64,000 nt of DNA from CAVWZH01 sp963765285. GTDB taxonomy: Bacteria; Acidobacteriota; Terriglobia; Terriglobales; Acidobacteriaceae. The DNA lies in NCBI GenBank assembly GCA_963765285.1, contig CAVXVR010000006.1, positions 310,001 to 374,000 on the forward strand, read 5' to 3'. Shown here piece after piece: positions 17,786-27,260 of the stretch. The notes under the pieces were generated by a model. The model was not told the DNA's origin. It saw only the letters and a program-made list of their open reading frames with translations, and searched no databases. How positions within the stretch are numbered: the first letter of the stretch is position 1; each line of letters begins with the position of its first letter. A program made the translations under genes and the position numbers.

Positions 17786-17848
17786 TCGTCCCTACGGGAC
17801 TCGGCGTCGTTTCATACGACCCCAGCGCTGAAACGCTGGGCTATTCTC
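17786..17848. repeat. CGTCCCTACGGGACTC / CCCAGCGCTGAAACGCTGGG repeat
   Basis: A two-part element. GTCCCTACGGGAC is a short palindrome and CCCAGCGTTTCAGCGCTGGG (on the complementary strand) is a perfect 8-pair hairpin. It could serve as the aspS terminator. The first part is shared with 2618-2645. Confidence 0.65.
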
Positions 17849-17938
17849 GCGCTGCTCCTCCGGGTGTTCCTGAAGCGTTTGTGCCTGGCGGGCGCCGCGC
17901 GCCCCGGAAGGGTCAGAGACTCGTCCCTACACGAGTTC

Positions 17939-18319
17939 TTATTTAGACGCGATGCGCTGCTTGCGGAAGGCGTGCAGAATCATGGCGCCGCTTACGGCAA
18001 AGCTCATCACCGCGCCCAACGCCAGAACTTCGGTTCGTTGTGGCCCCCAACGGAGCAAGTCGCTAAGAAATGCCGCCAGCGCAAGCACGACTCCCAGGAA
18101 ATTCAGCCATAAAGGAGAACGCACGGGTTGAGCTTGCTCGCGGTTGCGCAAACGCAACTGGATCAGGACGGCAGCTAATCCAATGGCGCCGACGACTACG
18201 ACCGTTAATGGGCTGAAGAATGCGCGCTTGCTGGTGAAAAAGACAATTACGGCCAGGATGCCGCAGAGCAGGCCGGAAGCGACTACGGTCCAGCGGCGAG
18301 GTTTGAGCGCGGAGTCTAT
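17939..18319 (-). CDS. Small four-span membrane protein, start codon unclear
   Basis: The strongly protein-like frame runs from about 18319 to 17939 (about 126 residues). It has four hydrophobic segments: VVASGLLCGILAVIVFF, LTVVVVGAIGLAAVLI, LWLNFLGVVLALAAFL and VLALGAVMSFAVSGAMIL. The only standard in-frame start is TTG at 18157, which would delete the first two spans. At the natural beginning the codon is ATA (18319-18317, IDSALKPRRW), and a nearby ATG at 18327 is out of frame. Either ATA is used or mutated, or an indel lies at 18317-18330. The family was not recognised. Confidence 0.55.
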   Translation of the reverse strand: MDSALKPRRWTVVASGLLCGILAVIVFFTSKRAFFSPLTVVVVGAIGLAAVLIQLRLRNREQAQPVRSPLWLNFLGVVLALAAFLSDLLRWGPQRTEVLALGAVMSFAVSGAMILHAFRKQRIASK

Positions 18320-18409
18320 GCTGTCATTCTAGACAGAGCGGGGAAAGATACCAACAGAAATCCGGCGGCTTCGTCCTGTTCGCATTACTGACAGCGGTGC
18401 CTATGCACC

Positions 18410-18453
18410 GAGATCCCTCACTCCGCCTGAAAAACGGCTGCGTTCGGGATGAC
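18410..18453. repeat. GAGATCCCTCACTCCGCCTG repeat copy
   Basis: The most complete copy of the family: GAGATCCCTCACTCCGCCTG then AAAAACGGCTGCGTTCGGGA and TGAC. It lies in the gap between two minus-strand genes. Confidence 0.7.
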
Positions 18454-18512
18454 GCCGGTGAGAATGAAACGGCAGAATCCAAATTGAGACACCAGTCAGC
18501 GACGACCACGGG

Positions 18513-19749
18513 TCAGTAATTGTAGCGGTGGCCACGTCGCAACAAAGGCTTTTCGAAATACTTCCATGAGAGGGACGCGATCGCCAGTGTCGTGGCCACT
18601 CCCAGCAGCCCGCCAGCCAGCCAGCTTACTGTGGGCCAGGCATGAACTTGCGCACTCAGAATTCGCCTGCCGGCTAGGACTGAGAGGAAAGTGGATCAGG
18701 TAGGTGCAATAGGCAATCATGCCTAGCGCCTTCAACCCACGATTGCGGAGCAGGCGCTGGAACCATCCTGTCGTCGTGCTGATCGCGAGGAGCAGGCACG
18801 AAGTATAGAAGAGGGCCACCCAGGAGTATCCCAAAGTGTTCATGGGTGGAGAAAAAGGCTCGTAACCTCGGTAGGTCATCCATGCCATACCGGCGAACAG
18901 AACTCCCGCAGCGCACGACAGGGCTTTACGATTGGCGCACAGTTGCTGCCAGAACTTCGGATTGCGCACAAGAAACGCGCAGAGCACTCCCAGGCAGAGA
19001 GCGTCGGCGCGGCAAGGCATCAGCACATAGCAGGCGAAGTCGCCGTGGGGTAGCTTGTAGTGCAAAAGGATGCGGAGCAACGGGGCCGCAACGATGACTG
19101 AGACGAGCGCGGCCACTAGTCGTCGTGGACTTATTTTGCGAATCAAGAGTGGCGCGGTCAGATAAAACTGCTCCTCGACCGCCAGTGACCAGGTGGCGGT
19201 CATGGCGAGGGGGCCAAACCAGCCCAAAGGGATCATCCAGAAATTCTGGGTGAGCGTGAGATAGGCGAGTGCGGGAACGGTCAGTGGCGAGTGGTCGCCT
19301 ATCGAGCCTGGCATTATGTGGAAGGGCAGATGGCGGAAGAGGAACAGCGTGATGACCGCGTAGTACAAGGGGAAAATGCGATAGGCCCGGCGGATATAGA
19401 AAGTTTTGAAATAGTTCGGGGAGTTCCGGGCGTCGAGCAGGATGCCGCCAATCAGAAATCCTGACAGCACAAAGAACAGGTCGACTCCGCTCCAAGTGAG
19501 CTGGCCGGAGGTGAGGAAGACGGAAAGCCATTTGGAATATGTTTCCATTCCGAAGATGCTGTGGCGCATCAGCACCAGCAGGATGGCGATCCCGCGCAGG
19601 CCGTCGAGGGCTGGGATTCGGAGCGACCAGTTAGGGACTGGATATTCCTTGCGGACGGTGCCCGGTTCGCGCTCGGCCACAATCACGAGGCTTGCGGTTG
19701 GCGATGTAGCAGGCGCTACGTCTTCGCGAACTTGCGGATAGGAGGCCAC
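18513..19749 (-). CDS. Acyltransferase-3 family membrane O-acyltransferase, frameshifted near the C-terminus
   Basis: OafA/YrhL-type enzymes transfer acetyl or acyl groups to surface sugars across the inner membrane. Family landmarks are RIPALDGLRGIAILLVLMRH (catalytic-type His), LFFVLSGFLIGGIL, FYIRRAYRIFPLYY, and TWSLAVEEQFYLTAP. About ten membrane helices follow. After YCTYLIHF the frame breaks: removing one base from the AAA at 18688-18690 (TTT on the coding strand) gives HFLSVLAGRR...SLSWKYFEKPLLRRG, the conserved family ending, with a stop at 18513. As given, the frame runs to 18496 with an unrelated tail. The protein would be about 411 residues. It is located beside the polysaccharide genes and likely decorates their product. 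Confidence 0.85.
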
Positions 19750-19857
19750 GAATCGAGAAAATGTTAGCAGCGTGTGCCGTGGGCCGAGGTAAGAAACGAC
19801 ACGCGAGAACCGAAAGAGTATCGGGTTGGAATTAGAGCACTCACCCGGCGGGAGAGG

Positions 19858-21572
19858 CTATGGCTCTCCGATGTAGTAAACACGAATCGTCCTGCCAACC
19901 TGCGCGGCGGGCCGATAACGATCCAGCCACGAAAGTGCACCCGGCGGGTAGGTTTTGTGCAGCACATCTCCGAGGAGTTCCGAACGCAGGCTGACGGCAA
20001 TCCAGCCTGTCACAGGATGGAAAGGCTGGAGGATTTCAAAGTCGGGCAATCCCATGCGGGACAGATCGGCGCTGCTCCATAGCGCAAGGCTCACATGGGA
20101 AACATTTCTCTGGCGCAGCCATTGGGAGAGTCTGAGTAAGATCCTGGCCGCAGTCGAGATCACAACCGGCAACAAGAACTCGACTGGGATTGTGTCCTGC
20201 CAGTTGGTTGAAATATGCGATGTAATCCCCGCGCGAGTTAAGGCTGGCGATGGCCTGCCAGAGCAGGAGCCCGAAGAGCAGGGCCCTGGTAAAGAATCGC
20301 GTTTGCCTTTCACGGTTCCAGAGCCATGCAGCGCCAGCGGCGGCCATGATAGCAAGCAACGGGAACAAAACGAGAACGTGGCGAACGCCGTAGTAACAGT
20401 TCACCCGGGTTGTGACAACCAGGATCGCGAACGCCGCGACCGCGGGAAGAATTGGCCGCCACTGCCTGTGAAGAGCCGACTGGAGCGGATGCAACGAGAC
20501 CGAACAGAATCAAAATAAGAAACGGGAGCGGCAGCTTCACACCGAGAGCAACGAAAAAGAAGTACCACCATCCGCCGTTCTTGATCGTTCCTAATAGATA
20601 GGCAGGCGGAGCGTTCTTGTTCAGGACCCAGGCCTCGGCGAGTCCCTGGAGCAGAGCTGGGGCCGGCACGACCGGGTTCGACAGCACTGCCTTTTGCGCG
20701 ATGCTCCGAAGCGGCGATGGGAAGTGCTCGAAGGACGGCATGGCTTGGGGCAAGAGTTGCATGCTTTCCTGGATTCGGCCAACCGAAAAGCGATATCCGC
20801 CCCAGAGAATCAGAATAGCGATGACGGCAGCCAGAGTCAGATCGAGCAGATTCCTCGGGAGAGAACGGCCAGTAGGCTTTTTGCCATCACGTTCGCTCAG
20901 CCATTTGCTCAGGAGCATGGCCACAGCGGCAGCGGGAACGAAGAGGAGGGTGGTGAACTTGGTGAGCGCGGCAAGCCCGAGAGCAACTCCAAGCAATGCA
21001 ACGTTCTTCCTGCTCGGATTCTCCATCCAGTTCGCGAAAGCAAAGATGGCGGCGAGCTGCATGCAGGCTGCGGGAAAGTCGGTGTAAGCCAGACCGGAAA
21101 ATGCCAGCACGGTGGGCAGAGTCGAGAAGAGGAACACTGCGGCAAGGGCGGCGAGGTCACCAAAATTGCGGCGCGTCCAGATGAAAACGAGAATGATTTC
21201 AAGTAACAGGAAGGGCAGGACGCCGCAACGTGCCAGAGTCAGGTTATGCACATATTGATCGCCGTGGTTGAGGATGGCGTTTCCCACCGTCCAAAAATCC
21301 GGGTGGGTTGTGAGATCGGGAAGGCGTGCGCCGTGAAAGTAGAGTGGAAGTGCTATGGCGATGCGCGAGAGTGGCGGATGCAGGGGATCGAGCCGGTAGG
21401 TGCCTTGCTCGATCCATTCCAGTCCGGCGGCGATGTGGGCGGGTTCGTCAAAGGCTTGGGCAGTGTCGTGATAGGTGAAAACGATGCGGAGCATCGCCAC
21501 CAGAGCCAGCAGCGCGACCGCAACGATGACCCAGCGTTCTCGATGCACACGGCCCTCAGCGGGAAACGGCAT
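19858..21572 (-). pseudogene. GT39-like (ArnT/PMT-type) membrane glycosyltransferase, two frame breaks
   Basis: ATG at 21572 gives MPFPAEGRVHRERWVIV. The N-terminal half has the periplasmic-loop Asp/Glu of lipid-linked-sugar transferases (AQAFDEPAHIAAGLEW), then many membrane helices. The protein continues in three successive frames. The first break, in 20440-20500, joins LILFGLVA to HRQWRPILPAVAAF. The second is at GGG 20124-20126, joining DLTQTL to QWLRQRNVSHVS. Removing one base at each yields about 570 residues ending in RTIRVYYIGEP. It is called a pseudogene because the given sequence cannot make the protein, though insertion errors are more likely than decay. Confidence 0.75.
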
Positions 21573-21642
21573 TATAGCGGGAGCGAAGATCGCGTAACGC
21601 TCCAGGTGAAGTTTGACCTCCTGCAACCGTGGCACTTCACGC

Positions 21643-21687
21643 GAGATCCTTCGCTCCGCCTGAAAAACGGCTCCGCTCAGGATGACC
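21643..21687. repeat. GAGATCCTTCGCTCCGCCTG repeat copy
   Basis: GAGATCCTTCGCTCCGCCTG, AAAAACGGCT, CCGCTCAGGATGAC. Same family as 18410-18453; located between the hydrolase end and the GT39-like start. Confidence 0.7.
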
Positions 21688-21711
21688 AGGCATCTGGGGA
21701 TGAGATGAGGG

Positions 21712-23176
21712 TCACTGGGCTGACCGGGAGTCGCGCTTGGCTCTCAGGTCAGCGACGATTTGCTGGAACTCGGGTTCGGAATGCAGAGTACCGAGGTTGG
21801 TGTCTTTGTCGATTGCGTCAGGATTCTTCAGGCCCCGCTTAACGGCTTCGCGAAGATCTTTGATGGCACGCTTCTTGTCGCCGCGGGCGGCGCTGGTTTC
21901 GGCCAGCAAGAGGATCGGCCAGGCTTCATTCGGGCTGATGCTGCTCATGAGCTGGAAATAGTATTCCGCCTTGCTGAAGCGTTTGTTTTCCAGTTCGGCT
22001 TGACCCGCTTCGATGCCCTGGGCCCACAGATCGTTGAAGGAACGCAGCAGGACGAGCCGGATTTCGTCGTTCTTGGCATGATCCGCTTTGTTCTTAAGTC
22101 CAGTCATGCCGTCGACTATATTGGTGCGCATGGCCGGCTGCGCGTCAAAGTCGGCTTCGCCGACTTGCGAAATCTGCGCTGAAATCTGCTGAGTCAGGGA
22201 GCGCTGCTGGGCGATTGCTTCCTGCTGTTTCTTGAGTGCCAGCTTCATTTCAGGAGAATTACTTAGTGCGGTCAGCTTCGCCTTGTATTGGGTCACATCT
22301 TTGAGGCCGGAGAAATCGGAGGCCAAGGAACGGTATGCCTCAAATTGCGCGAGCGTGTCTTTGCGCTGAGCGGCGTCGTCGGCTTCCTTCTGAGTTTTCG
22401 CAAGTAATTGGTCGATGAACGCCGAATCTGCAGGCGCGGTACCGGCTTGCATGGCCTTGAGTTGGAGCCACTCGAGAGCCTCCGGAAAGATGGCGGGCGG
22501 CGCCCACTGGTGCTCGCCGGGGAAGACAAGCAGGCGATAAGCCGCGCCCCAGTCTTCCTTTTCGTGGGCGAGTTCGGTGACTTCCGGCCAGTTGAAATCC
22601 TTGTCTCCAACGAAGGCGAAATAGGCGAAGCGGTCTTTTTCGGACGCGGGAAATGAGCCGGGATAGCCGGCGCCGTGCGAAATAACACCGGCGACGGCGC
22701 AGGGTTCGCAACGGATGGCCAGAGTCGTGGCGACACGAGCCCCGCCGGAGAATCCCATCATGTAAACGCGGCGGGAATCGAGAGCCAGGCGCGCGTGCGT
22801 GTCTTCCCAGACAGCCTGCGCGGCTTTGGAAACGGCGTCCGCCTGAAAGTTCCGGGAATTGTTGGAAGCGGCGATGATATAGCCGTATTTCTCGGCGGCA
22901 TCTTTGTAGAGCTTCACGGGAGTCTTGCCGTAAGCCAGAGGATCGAAAGCATAGATGATCGGCCAGGGTTTCGCAGGAGAGTAGTTGGAGGGCACATATA
23001 AGGCGTAGGTCTGGCTGGGATCACCGACGCAAGGGACGGAGTCGACTGATCTGGCCGGCGGGAGGGGACACCGGAGCAGAGTTCGTTTGCGTAAGAGCGT
23101 TAGTAGCGGTAAACAAAAGCGCCAAAAAACCACGAATGACAAATGATCCACTCCAAGTGCGGCGAAGTTGACGCAT
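21712..23176 (-). CDS. Secreted alpha/beta-hydrolase (PHB-depolymerase/esterase-like) with TPR tail, frameshifted near the N-terminus
   Basis: The apparent start at GTG 23151 gives a poor N-terminus. In the neighbouring frame ATG 23176 is preceded by GGAGG and encodes a good signal peptide (RGFLALLFTATNALTQ). Removing one base at about 23045-23080 joins it to VDSVPCVGDPSQTYALYVP. The hydrolase domain (about 50-240) has the nucleophile elbow MGFSGGARVA (GxSxG) and a likely catalytic His in FPGEHQWAPP. Residues about 250-480 are helical, ending in a TPR-like part (KAEYYFQLMSSISPNEAWPILLLAE). Total about 487 residues, exported. The substrate is unknown. Confidence 0.8.
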
Positions 23177-23349
23177 CCAGCCTCCGTAGGCTAGTCATCA
23201 TACGTGAGCGAAGCAGGAATCGCCGGACTGGGGAAGACCCATAGCTTCCGCACCGCGAAGCGTTGGTTCTTAGGGACGAGTCAACCTGAATTGTCGCTCG
23301 ACCGGAGGCTAACGCCCGGCGCGTCGATTGGGTTCGGCCAAGCCAGGAC

Positions 23350-24981
23350 TCATTTGGAAGCGCGCAAGCGAATTCCTGCTTGCGGCCCAGTGGGTTGGAG
23401 GGCTTGTACTAACTGGTTGTCATTTCGCTCAAGCAAACCAGGAATTGGTCCTGCCTGGGGAAGATAGACCTGGTAATCGCCATAATTTGCCGCAAGGAGA
23501 AAGCGTTTCGTGAGCACATAGGAAACGTGCCGCGCCATGTCCGGCTCGCGAGCTTCGAAAAGGTGCGGCGCACGGTGGACCGAGTCCAGCACAATAATGT
23601 CGGGCAAGCGGCCAGTTAGTCCGCCGAGCCGCGCGTCGTCCACCAACACACGATTCTTCAACTCGAACTGGAGCTGTGACGGCCCCATCACCAGCGTTTG
23701 CCTGTCCGAATGATTCATTACAAACTCGATGGTAGGCAGGTATTCATTGCGGTATGTATTCTGCCAGATCTTGATGGCATGCCCGGACATCTGAAGCAAA
23801 ACGAACGCGCACAAAAGCGAAACCAGCAGCCGAGTTGGAACGAGCTTATTAGAAACGGCGGTGCCTGCAACGGCGGCCAGTAACAGCCCCCACATGCTGA
23901 TCACATGAACCATGTAATGAGGGACTTGTGCACCATCCAAAAGTGCTAGCTCAGCGTAATAGAGCACGGATAAAAGGAGCAATAACAGAACACCACGGGC
24001 GCGCCGCAGAGTGGGCACAAAAGCTGCCGAGAGAATCCCGGCCCAGTAGGTTAGTAAAATGCAGAGTTTGAGCTGGAAGCCTCGGCCTTGCGGTGTAAAG
24101 AATCTCACATATCGGTTCACGACGTCGCTTAGAACCGCGTGCACCGGCGAGGAAAGCCCACCCAATCTATAAGTGGAATGTGCGCGAATCTGCGACAGGA
24201 AGATGCCCGGAGCCTGGACGATGTATAGACCCCAAAGAACCGCGAATATTAGATAGGGGATCGCCGCCAATAAGAAATCCCTCAATCTCAGACGCTTATA
24301 GTCGAGAAAGAGGGCGGTGAGCAGGAGACCGCCTGTGTGCAACACGCTCACGGGATGGGCAAAACAGGCCGCTGCTGCCAGGAGTGAGCCAAGGAAAGAG
24401 GCGAGTGCGACGCTCCTTTCTCTCAATGCGACGTACACCGCGATCCCCCCGAGACCTAAGGCCGCGGCCATGACATCCATGCGCACGGTGGCGGCGCTTA
24501 ACAGCACGGTATAGTCAGTTGCCAAGAAAAGGGCCGCTAGCACCCCGCTCAGATGTGAACCAGTCAAACGCCTGGTTAGCGAAGATCCTGCGTAGACTAA
24601 TCCAGATCCAAAGAGCACCGATAACATTCGAAGCTTAACGAACGAGAATCCAACCAGCTTAATCCAACCCGCCAAGACCACCAGATACAACGGCAAAGTC
24701 CAAAACGTGTAGCGGTCGTACGCTACGAACTCTCGTACGATCGGGTGGCCTTTCCCGCTCATGATCTTCGACCCAAGGTAGCCGAATTGAGCGAGCGTGT
24801 GGGCGGGATCAGCTAACTGACCTTCATCCCACCAAGGGCTGCGAGTTAGAGCGATCGCAATTGTAATTACAGCAAAAATCAGGGCGATGCCGATCCAGAT
24901 CGCTGTTTCGCGACCCGGACGCCACGCACTCGAATTCTGCAGAGGCACACGCCGCGCGACACTTGGTTTACTGATGTCCAC
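23350..24981 (-). CDS. GT39-like (ArnT/PMT-type) membrane glycosyltransferase
   Basis: 543 residues, frame intact. About 11-12 membrane helices begin at residue 27 (AIWIGIALIFAVITIAIAL). The first periplasmic loop holds the acidic motif SPWWDEGQLAD expected for the catalytic Asp of polyprenol-sugar-dependent transferases. The soluble C-terminal region (about 410-543) includes FVMNHSDRQTLVMGPSQLQ and HLFEAREPDMARHVSYVL. Such enzymes add sugars from lipid carriers to glycans, lipids or proteins on the outer face of the inner membrane. It is the second member of this group here and probably serves surface glycosylation. Confidence 0.8.
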   Translation of the reverse strand: MDISKPSVARRVPLQNSSAWRPGRETAIWIGIALIFAVITIAIALTRSPWWDEGQLADPAHTLAQFGYLGSKIMSGKGHPIVREFVAYDRYTFWTLPLYLVVLAGWIKLVGFSFVKLRMLSVLFGSGLVYAGSSLTRRLTGSHLSGVLAALFLATDYTVLLSAATVRMDVMAAALGLGGIAVYVALRERSVALASFLGSLLAAAACFAHPVSVLHTGGLLLTALFLDYKRLRLRDFLLAAIPYLIFAVLWGLYIVQAPGIFLSQIRAHSTYRLGGLSSPVHAVLSDVVNRYVRFFTPQGRGFQLKLCILLTYWAGILSAAFVPTLRRARGVLLLLLLSVLYYAELALLDGAQVPHYMVHVISMWGLLLAAVAGTAVSNKLVPTRLLVSLLCAFVLLQMSGHAIKIWQNTYRNEYLPTIEFVMNHSDRQTLVMGPSQLQFELKNRVLVDDARLGGLTGRLPDIIVLDSVHRAPHLFEAREPDMARHVSYVLTKRFLLAANYGDYQVYLPQAGPIPGLLERNDNQLVQALQPTGPQAGIRLRASK

Positions 24982-25332
24982 AAGACCACTTCGTCTGCGG
25001 CACTCATTTCAGCCGCAATAGATGAGTTGGCTGCGCCAACTCCCAATATCCGGCACGTCGCAAGAGACACTTAGGGCTAGCCTGATTGTTTGGGGCCGAG
25101 GGCCGGGGGCCGGGGGAAAGAAGGGCCTGAGCGGAGACCAATGCCAGAACGGCAAGTGATACCCCACTGAACGGCGCAATACTACTCCCGCCGAATCAAA
25201 TGTCAAGGGGAGATCTGGCAATAAGTACTTGGCAAAGTACGGATTCAAGGTAGGCGGCGAGTTACTTCTTACGTTGCCTTACATCTTAAGGCCAGAAACC
25301 TGCTCATCCACCCGTTATGGGTAGGCCAAGGC
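24982..25332. other. Intergenic region with G-quadruplex-like run
   Basis: No convincing gene. At 25092-25125 the plus strand carries GGGG-CCGA-GGG-CC-GGGGG-CC-GGGGG and then another GGG, which meets the usual pattern for a G-quadruplex. The region lies between the start of the GT39-like gene and the end of the LuxR gene, both on the minus strand, so the run would be C-rich in the transcript. The rest holds nothing I can support. Confidence 0.55.
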
Positions 25333-26079
25333 CTAGAGTCGGCTGAGACCTACTGATTGCTTCGAGGAGCCTGCAGGTAGACCGAGCTCCGCCACCGCGG
25401 AGCGATTGCCGCCACGGCTCACCGCGTAGAGAACCAGCTCCACACGGCTGGAGATGCCCAGCTTCTCAAAAATGCGGAACACGTATTTCTTGACGGTATT
25501 TTCCGTGAGATTGAGTTCGCGAGCGACTCCGCGATTGCTCAAGCCATCGACCACCAGGGCCACGACTTGCTCCTCGCGTATGGTCAGCAGTTTTATCCCT
25601 ACGGCGTTGACGACGCGGAGCGGAGGTAGATCGACCAATCCTTCGATTACGTATTGCAATTGTTCACTGTTAGCCCAGACCTGGCCTTGGTGCACGCTTA
25701 GGATGCACTTGCATAGAAGCCGGAAAGGATGGTCAGCCGGGAACAGTCCCTTGACGCCGGCACGAAAGGCGTTGACCACGACTTCGCGATCGTGGCCGGC
25801 GAGCAGCAGGATCTTGGCGATTTCCGGGTGCGCAAGATGCAGGCGGCGCACGATAGCCAGGTCAGGACCGTGCTGGCTGCGATGATCGGAGTTAAGCACC
25901 GCGACCTGGATGGGCGACGCGGTCATGCCGCGCAAAATAGCCTCGGCATCAAAATCGCAGGACGTGACGTGGAATTCCGGGCGGCGGCGCAGCGCACTGG
26001 CCAGAAGGTGACATTGCATTTGGTTGGTGTCGGCGACCAGGACACCGATGGCACAGGAAGTGGCGCTTACAGATTCCAT
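25333..26079 (-). CDS. LuxR/FixJ-family response regulator
   Basis: 248 residues. Receiver-like domain at about 10-130 (IGVLVADTNQMQCHLLASAL; AVLNSDHRSQHGPDL; ILLLAGHDREVVVNAFRAGVKGLF). The acidic pocket is reduced: the N-terminal acidic pair is AD-T, and the phospho-acceptor position lies within NSDHRS, so phosphorylation is uncertain. The LuxR helix-turn-helix spans about 165-225 (LTIREEQVVALVVDGLSNRG, then ELNLTENTVKKYVFRIFEKL). It is encoded divergently from the exopolysaccharide operon with a 411-base control region between, so it is the natural candidate regulator of that operon. Confidence 0.87.
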   Translation of the reverse strand: MESVSATSCAIGVLVADTNQMQCHLLASALRRRPEFHVTSCDFDAEAILRGMTASPIQVAVLNSDHRSQHGPDLAIVRRLHLAHPEIAKILLLAGHDREVVVNAFRAGVKGLFPADHPFRLLCKCILSVHQGQVWANSEQLQYVIEGLVDLPPLRVVNAVGIKLLTIREEQVVALVVDGLSNRGVARELNLTENTVKKYVFRIFEKLGISSRVELVLYAVSRGGNRSAVAELGLPAGSSKQSVGLSRL

Positions 26080-26490
26080 AGCTCCTCATGGCGGGGTGAA
26101 TTCCTCCGTTCCAGCCCAACAAAATCATTGTGGTTAGCCTAGCCAATGTATGCAGAGCGTGGCTGTGACATCTCAACATTGCAGTCACATTGACATGTGG
26201 AAAACTCTTGGGAGCGGATTTTCGGGCAGAGAAACCAAGAGCGTCGATGCCGTGGAATCACTCACTTGCGGGATCAGGCACCGTTTTGGGAAACGTGGTT
26301 GGCGCGAGCGTTTCTTATGGAAAAGATTTATGTCCTCTTTAGTGGATGCCTCGGAGGTTGCGTTCCAGATGGAGTAAGATCATTTCCGTCCTGTCCTCAG
26401 GCGTGGACAATACTTCCGATGTCTTGTTGCTGCGCAGTGAGAGGGCTAGGTTGGTTCGTAACAATACGCTTGTAGCGGTTTGGGGCCGTC
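26080..26490. promoter_or_regulatory. Divergent control region between LuxR regulator and polysaccharide operon
   Basis: No gene is supported. An inverted repeat TGTGAC-N14-GTCACA lies at 26164-26189 and could be an operator. It is immediately followed by TTGACA at 26190-26195, a perfect -35 hexamer on the plus strand, but no good -10 follows at 16-18 bases. The region leads into ATG 26491. Confidence 0.4.
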
Positions 26491-27258
26491 ATGGCACGAA
26501 GCAGTCCAGCGCACAAACGACGTTTCGCGATCTACGCGGTGATGGGTTGGAGCTGTGTTGTTTCAGGGGTTTTTGTGGCGGCGAGTGCTCAGGAACCGTG
26601 GTCAAGAGCAGCCTGCGCAAGCACGGAACCGGCGGCCACCACGAAAACCGGGACAGCGGGCGGTGCATCGAGTTCAGACGAGATGGGGAAACGCCGCCCG
26701 CTGTACCGGCTACATCAGAGTGACGTGTTGGAGCTGAGTTTCACGTTTTCGCCCGAGTTCGATCAAACGGTGAGCGTGCAGCCGGATGGGTTCATCAGCC
26801 TCAAGGGACTCGATGATCTCTACGTTGCCGGGATGACACTGGGCGAGTTACGCGAGAAAGTCTGCCTGGCCTATCTCGGGATGCTGCATGAGCCTGAAGT
26901 CACGGTCACCCTCAAAGACTTCGAGAAACCTTACTTCGTCGCCAGTGGCCAGGTGGTGCATCCCGGCAAATATGAATTGCGTGGCGACGCCACGGTGACG
27001 GAGGCGCTGGCGATAGCCGGAGGATTCACCGAGGCCGCCAAGCATTCGGAGGTCGTGCTGTTCCGCAGAATCCCGGATGAGCGGGTCGAGGCGAGGCTGT
27101 TGAACGTGAAGAAAATGCTGAATGCGCGTGACCTGATGGAAGACGTTCACCTGAGGCCAGGAGATATGCTGTTCGTTCCCCAGAACCGAATCTCGAAAAT
27201 ACGCAGGTACTTGCCGGTTTCCACGATGAGCATGTACGTCAGCCCGACACAATTCTGA
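26491..27258 (+). CDS. Polysaccharide export protein (Wza/GumB-like)
   Basis: 255 residues with an N-terminal signal segment (FAIYAVMGWSCVVSGVFVAASAQ). The polysaccharide-export domain is at about 75-150 (YRLHQSDVLELSFTFSPEF, VSVQPDGFISLKGLDDLYVAG, MTLGELREKV). An SLBB domain follows (about 155-240: YFVASGQVVHPGKYELRG, TVTEALAIAGGFTEAAKHSE). It forms or gates the outer-membrane exit for exopolysaccharide. It is the first gene of the co-directional run and lies 2 bases before the next start. The protein is shorter than Wza, with one SLBB domain. Confidence 0.9.
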   Translation: MARSSPAHKRRFAIYAVMGWSCVVSGVFVAASAQEPWSRAACASTEPAATTKTGTAGGASSSDEMGKRRPLYRLHQSDVLELSFTFSPEFDQTVSVQPDGFISLKGLDDLYVAGMTLGELREKVCLAYLGMLHEPEVTVTLKDFEKPYFVASGQVVHPGKYELRGDATVTEALAIAGGFTEAAKHSEVVLFRRIPDERVEARLLNVKKMLNARDLMEDVHLRPGDMLFVPQNRISKIRRYLPVSTMSMYVSPTQF

Positions 27259-27260
27259 CT

